DNA from: Cunninghamia lanceolata
Taxonomy: Eukaryota > Streptophyta > Pinopsida > Cupressales > Cupressaceae
DNA length: 64,000 bases
Reading direction: 5' to 3'
NCBI GenBank assembly: GCA_027924645.1
Contig: BSBN01000860.1
Location: 4,154,001-4,218,000, forward strand
Below, one piece after another: positions 14,001 through 25,180 of the stretch (position 1 is the first letter of the stretch; each line of letters opens with the position of its first letter). The translations under genes were made by a program, and so were the position numbers. The notes beneath the pieces are model-generated. The model saw only the letters and a program-made list of their open reading frames with translations, searched no databases and was not told where the DNA came from.

Positions 14001-15912
14001 CTCCCTGCTGGAATACAATGTAGCAAAGTCCTCCTACCTTACATTTGAGACAACAAAACATAGATAACCCAGCTCACTCTTAGGAAAGGATGACACAGTT
14101 ATACTGAGATAAAAATCATAATAACAAATACTAGCCTCGCTTTGAGAAGTATCATACAATGATATCACAATCATCCCTCAACTCTTCCGCCAAAGAAAAC
14201 TATAAAAACTCTCCTTCTTGTGTCCAAAAATCCCCCCCCAAAATAACTCAGAGACCTTTTTCCCTTTCTTTTTTTTATCATCATCTCTCCCCGGCAATAT
14301 GGAACCTGATTCTCACGAAGTAAGCAGACGTCCCAAAAGATCTCCACGACTCCCACTTTTCCCGCCATTCCTGCCCATGTACATCTAACATAACTCCCCA
14401 CTCCGAAGGAAATTCACAGCATTAACTCTCAGTTTCAGTTTCTAAACCACCGAATGCTCATCCCCAGGCCGCGCACCTGAAGAAGAAGAAGAAGCATCGC
14501 ATTTCACTGCCGGTTTCCAATTTCTTCTCCACCGAATGCTCACCTCCCAACTACCCACGGTGATAGAAGCATAATGCCATCAAACTTCTGCCATTTCAAA
14601 GCCTAAACACAAGGAGGTCAGTTGCTGCATGCCACCCGACTTCCTTACTTACAGCAAACTCTTAAACATGGTGGAGACTCCTTAATGGCGACGTGGCACA
14701 ACAACCTCGTCAAAACTTACTCGCACAAGAAGGCTTCTTAACTTCCCAAAATGCAACTAACACCGCTAGAGGAATAAACTCTAACAAGGTGGTAAATAAT
14801 AAATGCACAAAGTGTCTCTAAGGTCGAAAAAGAGGTAAGGAATCAAAACCGACTAAAGTAAGAGAGTATGGGTTAGATCTAAGATAACTCAAGTCATAAA
14901 CTCGAGAGGAAAAGACGTATTCGCAAAGGATGACATCCGAAACGACATAGCTTGGGCGAAAACCACTTGACTCGACGAGAAAACTGACATCAAGCAAACT
15001 GACGAAAAACTACATCCCGTTAGCCGAGTTATGACTAAAACGATTTCGGAATATCCTTCCAAATGACGACAAGAATAGTTATAGCATAAATCGACTTCTC
15101 ATTCAACTTCCGTCGATTTACAAAAGGGAATAAATTCACAACACATGATTAACGCGTTTTGACGGCAATCACGACGGATTGGGCGTAATGCAACACAAGT
15201 TTTCTAAATCATTTGACGCACAAAACGACTTCTCGCATCTTTCGACTACGAGACATGATCCATAAATCTGCCACAAAACAGGTTCATCTGTTGACGTTAA
15301 ACGTTGACAATATTAGTGTCATCTAACTTGATGGGAACGTCTTGACGTTTAAGAGGCGACAATAAAACTTCAAGTGACTCAAGAAGAATAACGTAACCGT
15401 TTTACGGCTATGACGTTGTTTACATTGCAATGACTATGTCAACTCATCATCGACTTGACTAAATGAAAATCGAGATATCGACTACCTGTCTATTAGATTC
15501 GAAAGAAAACTGGCAAGACAAGACTTACCTCATATGACTCATTGGTTCACATTATCGTTTAACACTAGACTCGTTTGGCAAATTAACCACTCGTAATCCA
15601 AGGTCTATCTCTCTCTTCTCGAAAGATACTCTCTCTCTCTTCTCTAAGAGTCGATAACCTGTAATCTTGTTTTCACTTGTCATCAAACAATAAGAGATCA
15701 GTGCATCATTATTCAATAAATTCAACTAGTAAATCAAATCTCATAATACAATTATTAGATCGACCATAACATAATCATTTCCATGATTTCATAATTGATA
15801 TTCAATATAATTCCATGTCATATCCTGTCATAAGTCTATAATATCTCAACAAATTTACTTATGCCCAAGTAAAAAGTAAAAGTATAGCAAGTCAGAAAAT
15901 AGGGATGTAACA
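11072..15912 (-). repeat. 5' LTR of the long-LTR gypsy element
   Basis: 4,841 bp, aligning end to end with 3469-8316. In element orientation it begins TGTTACATCC at 15912 and ends at 11072. It should carry the promoter, but I saw no TATA element that I would defend. Differences from the other LTR are mainly C/T and G/A changes, as expected for methylated plant repeats. Confidence 0.95.
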
Positions 15913-18312
15913 ATCTACAAGGCTTTCAGATAGCATTTTGTGAAAAGCTATTGGTGCTGGCTTATCAGAGTCTGAATTGGTTGAAATGCGAGTCATCATA
16001 TTATGGTATGTTTCAGATTGGTGCTCATCTTTTGTTGCATATTTTGCAATATATTTGAGAACTGCATTGGTTGAAAGAACAAGTTGGCAATCCACATTGG
16101 CTCTCCATATAGAAAGGATATATGGGTTGTGAAGATTCAAGCGGTCATCATTGCGGGCAGGGGTGTGTTTAGGTTGCCCATTCTCAGCAATTGTAAGACT
16201 TGATCTCTCTTGTAAGTTCCAAGGGGCTTTATAATGACACGCAAGAGATGTCCCCTTCCTCCACAAGCATGTTAGCTGGGTACATTTTGTATGGCATTGC
16301 ACACGATTGACCAATTCATTGTAATCAGTGGAAGGGCTCATTGCTTTTATCATTCTCGTGTCCATCAAGCAAGGGTCATCCAAGATAGTTCGATGGAAAT
16401 TTTGGTTCCTGAGTTGAAGACTGCGTGGGTTCCAGGCAGAGACATATCTATCAATGCAGTCAATTGTTCTTTGTACAGGTTGAAGGTTGTTCCATTGTAA
16501 TTTTCCAATGTCAAGCGCTTCTTGGAGCCAGAGGAAATCGTGAATATGTGCAGATCCTCTATGTTGCCATTCGTACCTAGATTTGAGAATTTGTTAGCAA
16601 GAATTAAAGAAAAAAAAACAAGTGATTTTGGTAAGTGGAAGGCATATACCTGTACTAGTAGTCACTTGCACCGAGTAGTTTCTCCAAGACCTCTTCATGA
16701 AATGTTGTAAATCTATGGTGCATGTAGAGTGCAGCAATGTGTGGATTGTGAATTATATTTTGTACCCTCCATCTGGAAGCCTTTGAAGGATCCATAGGAA
16801 TGGTAGTTGGCATAATGCAATGTAAGTCAGGCCATTTTGTATCTGCTGCACTTAAGGTGAAGAAAAGTGTTGGGCAACCAATTTGAATGACCATGTCAGA
16901 AAGCTCCCCTCTACATTTATTCCAAAACGGCCGTGTGCCACAAAGTGCTGAGCTAAAGCGCATGAGTTGATCTGCGAGCCTTTCATCAGGTAGGTCCTTC
17001 AATCTTTGGCAAAGGTCAGCAATTGTTGTCGGAAGTGTATCATTCACTTGTTTGTTAACAAACACTAATGTTGTGGCTTGGCTACGATGGCGCATAATTA
17101 TGTTGAGAAAGAAATATGTGAAGCATGGGTTTTGGCCAAATCTATTATCATGATATCTTAGTAGATGAAGAGCATATTCATGTAGCTTAATTTCTTTCAT
17201 GCAGTGTTGCTTGAAGGTGGCGGTGCCAGTTGGAAACAGAGTGGGGAATGCCATTGCAAACAAGTCTTCAATGGTGTATTCATTTATTGGGGAGGTAGAA
17301 ATGGGAGGCCATTCTATAGCAGGAGCTTGTCGTCCATTCCCTAGTTGTAAGTAGGCTCGCACTTCTACCATTTCTCTACGTGACAGCAGTAGGTTTGCTA
17401 CAAATGAGGTTGTACTTTCAATTGTTTTAGCTTCATCAAAATTTGTTTGTAGGGACTCTAGATTTGTGGGAATAGGATTAGAAGTTGTTGCCTATATAAG
17501 TTCTAAAATATCAGCGGAGTCATGAGGCAAAGATGACAACGCATGCTCATTCAACTGTACATCTTTGTAGTATGGATCGTTTTGCAGCTTATATGTCAAT
17601 GCCTCATGAACACGTGACCTACTAACATAGAATCTATACTTTTGTTGTTCAACATTTTGTTTGTTTATTATAATGATGTCTAGTTCATCTATACGCCTAG
17701 GCAAGGAGGTTGCTATGCTAGAAATATCTTGTGGAAAGTAGATAGTGTGACCACTATATTTTAGTTGCCCCCTCGTGCATATGTTACTTGAAGAACCGGG
17801 CTAATCTTTGCTATCAACATCTCCTCGATTTGACTTAGTTTTTGTAAACAAGTAGGTTGATTACCAGGGTCCATGTTGTTCCACTTAGAGAAGCGATGGC
17901 CATTTTTTTTTGATATGCATCTATAACAAGTAGGGACTCCATTTGATTTCCTAGTTTTAATGCCTGGATATTTTTCCATGCAAACTAAGCATGTTGACAT
18001 TTTTGAGAGGCTATCCAATCTTGACCTAAATTTTTCTCTAGCAGTGTAATAATTTTCAGGGAAACATAGAGGAGGACAAAGTTGGGTTGATGGGGTGGGT
18101 TGTACACCATATTGTGACTGAGGGGCAAGTGTTTGAAGGTGCGGGACGTTGGAGGAAGGAGATAGTGTTGATGCTGAGGCCTCACTCTGAAGGATATGTT
18201 CATTTTGTCGTCTTCTTTTGTTAATATTAGTTTTCCTTGCATGATATTGTATACACTGCATTTCATTTGTACGAGTTCGCTTTGCTAGCATCCTTGCATC
18301 TTCTACTTCCAT
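15913..18312 (-). pseudogene. Helitron Rep (HUH nuclease) half of RepHel
   Basis: This is the N-terminal half of the Rep-helicase, which nicks and rejoins DNA during rolling-circle transposition. From ATG 18312 a basic leader (KRTRTNEMQ) is followed by a Cys-rich zinc-finger-like segment (CLVCMEKYPG, then CYRC). Then come the NNMDPGNQP block and the Helitron N-terminal domain (17371-16655, with FFTLSAADTKWPDLH). The HUH signature is present as HIH at 16540-16548, inside EWQHRGSAHIH. The paired tyrosines appear as KYIAKYATK near 16065-16030. Defects are a frameshift near 17764, TAG at 17492-17494, and a TAG one codon before the splice site near 16655. The frame runs on into the gypsy LTR at 15912 and resumes at 3463. 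A short intron (16577-16649) is supported by frame restoration. Confidence 0.9.
16577..16649 (-). other. Probable 73-bp intron in the Helitron Rep gene
   Basis: The minus strand has a GT donor at 16649-16648 (after TACAG) and an AG acceptor at 16578-16577 (ATCTAG). Removing the segment joins GASDY..YR to YEWQHRGS in frame, reproducing the conserved Helitron block before the HUH motif. The retained segment has no coding similarity. Confidence 0.7.
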
Positions 18313-18758
18313 TATAGGGAATCTTGAAGATCTGAGGGTTTTGAACTATTTGTACATCATGCACATGCAAATATATATCACATTTTAAAGCATGGGAATT
18401 AAAGATATAAAAGTATGCAAAAGCAATATTGTAACATGGCAATTGACATTAATGTGTACAAAATATAAGAAACCAATAACAAGGTAATAAACATAATGGA
18501 AATTGTTTTTTGTTCGAAGAGAACTTTACAATCATTATAGACAATTTAAGAAGCAAATACATTGTTAAAAGCTAACAATGCAAATAGGAAAAATAGGGAA
18601 ACATATCCCTATATATGTTTATATGAAGCTACCCATCTTTGAAAAAAGGGAAACCTACAATAGTTAGAAGTGAGCTTTACATTGTTTGAGGTACATAACA
18701 TCAGAGGAGCCATTCAAATTGTTATGTTATTGTACAAAAAAAGAGTGCAGTGCATGTT
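18313..18758. other. Spacer between RPA and RepHel genes
   Basis: About 450 bp of AT-rich sequence between the stop of the RPA gene and the RepHel start. It would hold the RPA terminator and RepHel promoter in the minus direction. No specific signal can be named. Confidence 0.5.
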
Positions 18759-20605
18759 TTAATTGAGTTGAATTGTTGTAACAACAATGCTGTGTGTTTC
18801 TTGTCCAGAAAATGAATTCATCTTGATAGAAAGATCAAGCAGGAATTGGCAACCAACAACACAATCTAAAATTTGTTTGGCTCCGTCAGGCTCTACTAGG
18901 AGAAGCTAAAATTTTTTTGCACTGACACCCAACAAAGCATTTGCTGGTCCTTCAAATGCAGTAACTTTAAGAAGTTCACCAGTGTCGTCCTGCAAGTCCA
19001 TTTTAAGCATGTAACTAAAATCACATGCTAAGAGATTAGTAGAACATTTTGGGCAACAAAAATGATTGGTGGAAACTTGAATTACTTTTTTCTTACATTT
19101 CTTATTCTCAACCAACAAGGGGAAGAAAGGTAGTAGAAGTTGTCCAAGTGGAGCTTGGAGATAATGGCCTTTACATAAGCATTTTTTTTCTCGGCAAACC
19201 TTGTAGTAACAATCTCTGAAATATCAATAGGATTTGCAAATTTGTGGGGGTTGAGCCGGTTATTCGACAAGGTAATTAGAGGCTGGAGAAGCTCTAAAGT
19301 GGAATATCATGTCTTCAATGTTGAGGCCGCTAATAAGTCTAGATTGATTAGAAATGCAGTTGGGAAGATAGTGTCGATTGATTTTCCATGCCATGAGGTA
19401 ATATGGCCAGATTTCACAAGAAGAATGGCGGGGTCTGGTTGAAGGCACATTCCTGAGATTTGTTTCCCCTCAATTTGACAATGGCGACCCCATAGTGTAA
19501 CATCTATGCTACAACTTGACATGTCTATGATTGTAGCAGTACATTTAATTGTTTCGGTCCCATCTCTTTTACGTATGGTTGATGTAGGTGAGATAGATAA
19601 AAGCAAACCTATGACATCAACAAGGGAATTAATAGGCATTGACTCCAGTGTATCTATGCTCTTTATATGGTAACTATGAGTGGGTATGTTAGAGTCAATG
19701 CATGTGGAAGGAGTTATTGTTGATGAGTTGTGTAGGAATATCTCGAAAGGGTTTGTGGAGCTACTGTATTTTATGTTAGCCACTTTTACATGACCATTTG
19801 ATATGAGGTAGAGGGCATCACTTTGAACAACATCATAGAACTCATCAACAAGTTCATTGAAGCAAGTTATATGTATTTCAGTTCCTGCTCTGTCTATGAA
19901 ATCGAAACCAAAAACTTTATCGTCACGACCAACATTTTGGAATTCATGGATTGGAGTTTTTGCCAAGGCCCTACCTTCGATGGACCATTGCCTATGGTAT
20001 GTAGTCAATTTTAGAATTGGCATTGTTTGAAAAGGGCCAATCTTTTGTTGGGATTCAAATATGTTGCCTTCTTGGAGTGAACAACCTTCAGATCCATAAG
20101 GGGCCAATTTTTGTTTGAAGGTATTTTGTGGGAGGTACTCCGGAGCTTGGAGGAGAGGTACTGGAGTTCCAACTATTGTTTCACTATTTGAGATTATATC
20201 AAACTTAGTAATTATGATAGCCCTGCAACAAAAGGAAAATCAATAATTTAATAAGAAGTTATAAGTCAAATAGATAGAGCAATATAAATGAATATTGAAT
20301 GTTTGAGCATACGTGAATTTGTGGAACATCTTGCAAGTGTAATCTCGAAGACAAATAATTGAGCCTTTGGCTAGGGTCTCTTCTGTAACAAGATAGTTGA
20401 ATTGCTCTGGAAGTATAGCATGGTGTGTGTGCATTCCATCGGAGAGTTGCAAGCGGTATTTGACATTTGCAAAGCGTTCTTGATGGATGGAGTCTACAGA
20501 TGTAACTTGTAAACAAGGGTTTAGACTATCCATGCCTACAAGTATGTTGGCTATGGCATTTGTAGTTAACACTGTTGTCATGAAGTTAAAATTGACAGAA
20601 AGCAA
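18759..20605 (-). pseudogene. Helitron RPA1-like single-strand DNA-binding protein
   Basis: A homologue of the replication protein A large subunit, carried by many plant Helitrons and thought to protect single-stranded transposition intermediates. The first block (20605-20313) is the RPA70 N-terminal fold (LTTNAIANIL, LSDGMHTHHAIL). After an intron come OB folds A (VFGFDFIDRAGTEIHITCFN, near 19980) and B (SLVDVIGLLL through IDVTLWG). The last part is the zinc-ribbon OB fold C (CKKKV, then FCCPKC). Defects are an in-frame TGA at 19307-19309, a one-base frameshift near 19118, and a TAG at 18906-18908. The conserved frame continues past the last stop to a TAA at 18759. The start may be preceded by an upstream exon, since a splice-acceptor-like CTCGCAG lies just above 20605. 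Close linkage to RepHel argues against a host RPA gene. Confidence 0.88.
20223..20312 (-). other. 90-bp intron in the Helitron RPA gene
   Basis: Minus-strand GTATGCTC donor at 20312 and a pyrimidine-rich TTTTGTTGCAG acceptor ending at 20223. Splicing joins CKMFHKF(T) to AIIITKFDIISN in the correct phase. That is the normal junction between the RPA70 N-terminal fold and the linker before OB fold A. Confidence 0.8.
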
Positions 20606-20684
20606 TTGGCCTGCGAGTAAAATGGAGTAGGAAAGTTAGGGACAAAGATTAATCCACATATTATTAGGTGAAGAGTTCAAAATT

Positions 20685-21640
20685 ACCTAATTGCATGTTG
20701 GTAGGCAAACATATAATATGCCAATTAAAACTTCAACCCTCTTTATTTATTTCATGGTGCATTTAGATTGACAGGTATTTGAATGTCTCATCATAGGATT
20801 CAAACGCATTATTTCCTATTTTGGAGACCACTTACATATATTCGTGTAAAGAGGGCAACATTGTAAAAAAAGGTATAATACTTGTGCGTGCATTTGGCAA
20901 GAAAAGTTCAAGCGAGCAAATGTTACCAGGGGTTGCATTATTTCCATAGTAACACTCATTCTAGATGTACATATATATGTATTAAAGGTACATTTCAAAT
21001 AGAAGGTCTATACTTAATAGAAATATAAATAATATCTTGTTATTTAATAAAAGGTCTATACTTCAATTACTTTTATGACAATCGATTTAGAAGTAAGTCG
21101 ATAGACAAATTCAAATTGAAAATTATTACTACATATTTATGGTATATATTTTTAAAAATGTAAAACTAAGGTATTTAAATGCAAGATAACATTGGAAACA
21201 TACCCGTCTTGTATTGGATTCAGCGATATTAAATTAGTTTGAAAAAAGGTGTAAGAATGTGTCCAATTTTAACAAAAAATAGGCATCATGTTCTTATTAC
21301 GCTAAAAGTTCAAATGTACTCAACTGCATGTTGGTAAGCAAAGATATAATATGTCCTTTCAAACTTGAAGTTTTTATTTTATTTCATGTTGCAGTTACAT
21401 TGATAGGTATATAAATGTTGGATCGTAGGATTCAAAAGATGTTCTTTTCTAGTTTGGAGATCACTTACATATATTCTTGTCAAAAAGCATCATTGCAAAA
21501 AACGTATAATACTTGTGCAAACATTTGGCAAGTCAAGCTAATATGAGCAAATGTTATCAGGGGTTGCATTGTCTCCATAGTAATGCTCTTATTATAGATT
21601 TACATATATACGTATTAAAAAGCTACATTTCAAAAAGATA
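20685..21640. repeat. Diverged direct duplication, two copies of about 330 bp
   Basis: Copies at about 20685-21013 and 21314-21640 share blocks in the same order, for example GCATGTTGGTA, TTGGAGA(C/T)CACTTACATATATTC, TATAATACTTGTG and AGGGGTTGCATT. They are clearly diverged, so the duplication is old. It lies between the RPA gene and the small ORF at 21650-22063. A Helitron-internal duplication or an intron duplication are both possible. Confidence 0.75.
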
Positions 21641-21649
21641 TAAGACTCG

Positions 21650-22063
21650 TCACATGTTTTTCAAGTACATCTCAAATGAGCGAATGATATGGGGGGTGTC
21701 ATCTCCTCCATAGTATTTATCATAATATAGTTCCCTAAGGAAAGTGCAAAGGCCTTCTAGCTTAGTTGAGGTATCATGGAATGTTGACATGGTGTCATAT
21801 AATGTTTCAATATCCAATGTTTCTACAAAAGGTGTTGTCTCACACACTTTTTTGGATTTGCGTACAATTTCTTGGCAGCTTGATGTTACATGCATAGCAA
21901 GACGTTGGATGTCACTTCGAAAGTCTTCTGGCTTGTTCACTGATGAACATGACTCAGCTTGCATGTTTGGGGCATCAAGTGGTTTGAAGGGGTTCACTAT
22001 GTTGTTGCTTTTATCTATGCTAGATATCTCAGTGGTGTCATTGGCATGTATGGGTTCAGCCAT
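21650..22063 (-). CDS. Intact small ORF of unknown function upstream of the Helitron RPA gene
   Basis: 137 codons from an ATG at 22063, without internal stops, on the same strand as the Helitron genes. The product is soluble and mostly polar (MAEPIHANDTTEISS at the start), with a predicted helical C-terminal half (for example TFHDTSTKLEGLCTFLREL). It has no membrane segment or zinc motif. I do not recognise a family. It lies within about 1.1 kb of the RPA N-terminal block, so it could be a Helitron accessory gene, an upstream RPA exon, or a captured host fragment. Being intact beside two broken genes is notable but could be chance at this length. Confidence 0.45.
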   Translation of the reverse strand: MAEPIHANDTTEISSIDKSNNIVNPFKPLDAPNMQAESCSSVNKPEDFRSDIQRLAMHVTSSCQEIVRKSKKVCETTPFVETLDIETLYDTMSTFHDTSTKLEGLCTFLRELYYDKYYGGDDTPHIIRSFEMYLKNM

Positions 22064-22174
22064 TTCCTAAGAAGAGTGCATAAATAAGAACATATAAGTA
22101 GAAAAGAAAATAATTTTATTTGTAACACTAACATTATTTCATTTGTCAATTAAAACAAAATATTTATTTTAAAT

Positions 22175-22432
22175 AAAAAAATTAACAACAATAATAATAT
22201 TTATTTTTATAATATAATTTTTTTAGAGAAATTCAAAATATTTTATTGTTTTTCATGCGTACAAGTCAAAACACCACTAATTTTATTTTGCTCTTTCATG
22301 CCATAAGATTTTCCTGTAAAAATAATCTACACCTATTTAAGTTTTATTTACTGCTCTCATGTGTCGTAGCTCTTCGCAAATTTTGAAGCCATGGAACCAA
22401 AGTTGTTGGAATCATTCTTCATCAAAGAAGAA
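22175..22432. repeat. Dispersed repeat, second copy near 29050-29272
   Basis: About 200 bp (22195-22370, blocks such as TTTCATGCCATAAGATTTTC and AATAATCTACAC) recurs in the same orientation at 29060-29233. The adjoining 38 bp (22393-22430) recurs at 29234-29272 in inverted orientation. The family is unidentified and no coding sequence is present. Confidence 0.75.
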
Positions 22433-23446
22433 GATTTCTTTTAAGAGAACCAAACAAAGTTCAAATTATCTAGGGAGTGAGTGCACTGAGTGTTTTGTTT
22501 GACAAAAGCCTACTTTCCTTATTTGGTCCAATTAGTTGTACAAGCTTCCTTGGCAAGGAGCAAGTTTGGGTGTTCTAAATTAATTCCATTTTTACTTCCC
22601 TATTTTACAATTAAATTATCTTGTTATTAATATTTGAAAACAAATTAAAAAACTTAACAAACAAAATCACCATCAAATCAAACTCTAATACTTATATTCT
22701 CTCATTAATTTGAATGATACTCCATACATTAGTAGAAAACCATTTCCTAATTATTAATCCATAAAATGGGAATATTAAAAAAAACATTTCATAAAAGTTA
22801 TGTAAAACAAAACATGTAATCTATTTGCGATATAGCAAAACTTATATAATATGTATATAGCAAAACTTATATAATATGTATATAAATCTTAAATTTTCAA
22901 CCTAAAAACCATGTACTTTCATAAATACTGCAAACACATGTGATAGTTAGTTAAACAGTATTTGAATTAGGCAAAGATTTAACTTAAAATTACAAGGAAG
23001 AAGTAAAAAAATAATCCCAACAAATGGATTTGAAATAAAAGGGATAAATAAAAAATAATCTCAACAAATCCATGTCATCCACAAATTGATTATATTTATC
23101 TTTAGTGTATAGTTCAAATTATCTATTTCTTCTTGCCCTATAGGTCCATGGTTGGATTAAAAATGATGTTTGTCTTGTATCCATAAATCCATTAAGATTA
23201 TGATTTACAACAAGATACAAGACAAACATCATTTAGTTAAAGACATGGCAATTGATCTTCTCATTTAAACAACTATGGATTTAAATTTCTTATTGACATT
23301 CTATATTAAAAATGAAACCCTAAAACTTCAAATATAATATTATAAATTAATATTATATACCATATCAAATTAATATTATAAAATTGTATATTTAAAGTAA
23401 ACATATTATAGATTTAATATTTATATTTATTTATATTTCAATTGTA

Positions 23447-23507
<61 letters not shown>

Positions 23508-25180
23508 AAAATGCAACCTTACAACTTCAACTACAATATTATAAAATAATATTATATACCATATCAAATTGAATATTTTTAAATTGTATATTTAGATTAA
23601 ATATCTTAAATATTAAATATTTATATTTTTTTATAATTTAGTTATATTTTATAGAACTAAAAATATATAATTATGAATACTATAAAATTTTAAGTTATTT
23701 TATATATAATATATAATATATAATATCAAATAAAATATTATTTATTGTTATATAGTATATTTTATATAATGTACATTAATTAATATATTTGTAAATAATA
23801 TTAAATTATAAAAATGTATATTTATATTAAATATTTAATTATATTTATTTTAAATACAATATATAATATTTAATATAATGTATATTATCTAATCTAATCT
23901 AATGTAATTATATTTAGTTGAAGTCAAGCATAAAAAAATACACATAGTTAATTTAATTAAAGTCATATAATCATTATTCAAAAATTTTGGGCCCATTTTT
24001 TTTGGGTGTAATCATTATTGGTAAAAAAAAATTTACTTGTTACACATTTTATGTTTACTATGATTTGTCTGGACATGTTATGTGTGTTATTGTTTGCTAT
24101 GATTTGCCTATACATGTTATATCTGTTATCATACTTATACCCATGAAATTTCAAATAAAGACAATGTTCTTGCGTATAATAAATAATCATACAATTTCAT
24201 GATTAGCAAGAAAAGATTTTTACTTTCTAATCTTGATAAAAGCGAATTTTTGTATATATGTATTTAAATCTATCATTTACTACCCACTAAATCATAACTA
24301 TGCCTCCCTTACATAATAATTCTTATATTACATAACAATCTATATTATATTTATTATGATCTTTTTCAAATGGAAACTACTCTTATCTTTTCTTGAAAAA
24401 AAAAACATTAAAACCTAATCCTAGATTGGTGATCTCTAGATGTGAACACATATCCTTTCAGTTCTAAAATAGCTATGCTATTGCAATTCAAGCAAGCTTC
24501 CGGTGAGTTGTTCTTCTTACTAATAATTTTCTCGCGAAAAATAAAATATTATGGAATACTTTGCAATGAGCCCTTATAGAAAGTTAATTCCCAATTCCTG
24601 TTTTAGATTTTTCAAGTTCAGGAAGCCAAGAAAAAAAAGGTCTCTCAGCAAGAGGAATGTTAACAGATATCTTTTCAGTTCTTAAGGAATTCTACCATTG
24701 CAATTCAAATGGGTTGGATTGTTCCTGTTACTAATATTTTATCGAAACAAAAAGAAAAACTATACTAATATTTTATTCAAACAAAGAGAAAAACTATAGG
24801 ATTGATCTATACTAAGCCTTTAAAAGAACTATAGAATTGATCTGAAGTCCAAAATGCAAACAAAAGATGGTCTCTAGAAAATTCAAGCATTTATAAAAGA
24901 TAACAAAAAGTAACCGTTGTAATCAATTAGTTATAAAATAATATAATAAAAGCTCATCAAATTGTTTTTTTTATAGTTTTTAATATTAAGTTGTAAGTTC
25001 TAATATATATAATTTATAAATATAATAAAAACTAAAAGTAATCATCTAAATAATATAATATAATAATAATCTACTAATATTTAATAGGATCTAACGATAA
25101 TAAATAACAAAGCAAAGAGAGTTGAGTCAAATAATAAATTGCCTTGTTGAAAATACATTAATTTATTAAAGTCTATTAGT
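22433..25180. other. Very AT-rich gene-free stretch
   Basis: Long runs of A/T with no supported ORF. It includes a tandem pair of 25 bp near 22848-22897, an (AT)n microsatellite, and two diverged copies of a block near 24437-24530 and 24660-24760 (shared TATC(C/T)TTTCAGTTCT and ATTGCAATTCAA). It is probably old transposon remnants. Confidence 0.6.
23450..23504. repeat. (AT)n microsatellite
   Basis: About 27 uninterrupted AT units within an AT-rich block. On both sides there are similar short phrases (for example ACAACTTCAA...AATATTATAAA), suggesting a small flanking duplication. Confidence 0.95.

Larger units (their letters stand above)
3464..15917 (-). mobile_element. Ty3/gypsy element with very long LTRs, inserted in the Helitron
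   Basis: A complete LTR retrotransposon (3469-15912) flanked by the 5-bp duplication ATCTA at 3464-3468 and 15913-15917. Its orientation is minus. A primer-binding site matching the 3' end of initiator tRNA-Met (TGGTATCAGAGC) adjoins the right LTR, and a polypurine tract adjoins the left LTR. The LTRs are about 4.85 kb each, longer together than the 2,755-bp internal region. Internal relics appear in the order gag-like ORF, reverse transcriptase, integrase, integrase C-terminus, which is the Ty3/gypsy order. The element is non-autonomous: pol is shortened and full of stops. The two LTRs are highly similar, with scattered mostly transition differences. Confidence 0.95.
1337..20605 (-). mobile_element. 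Helitron with RepHel and RPA genes, split by a gypsy element
   Basis: This is the minimal span of one plant Helitron, read on the minus strand: an RPA1-like gene (20605-18759), then the Rep-helicase gene (18312-1337). Helitrons move by rolling-circle replication, using a HUH nuclease fused to a PIF1-type helicase. The two Rep-helicase halves are separated by an LTR element at 3469-15912. Removing it with one copy of the ATCTA duplication joins the halves in the same reading frame, which shows they were one gene. Termini (5' TC, 3' CTRR hairpin) were not located, so true ends lie outside this span. Without the inserted element the known part is about 6.8 kb, a usual size for a plant coding Helitron. 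Stop codons and frameshifts in both genes make it non-autonomous now. Confidence 0.9.

Noticed and set aside
3469..15912. Segmental duplication of 4.8 kb in the host
   Set aside because: TG...CA-type termini, a perfect 5-bp target duplication, a primer-binding site and a polypurine tract identify the copies as LTRs.
18759..20605. Reading the RPA1-like gene as the host replication protein A
   Set aside because: It has several inactivating changes, is adjacent to and on the same strand as the Helitron Rep-helicase, and such Helitron-borne RPA genes are well known in plants.
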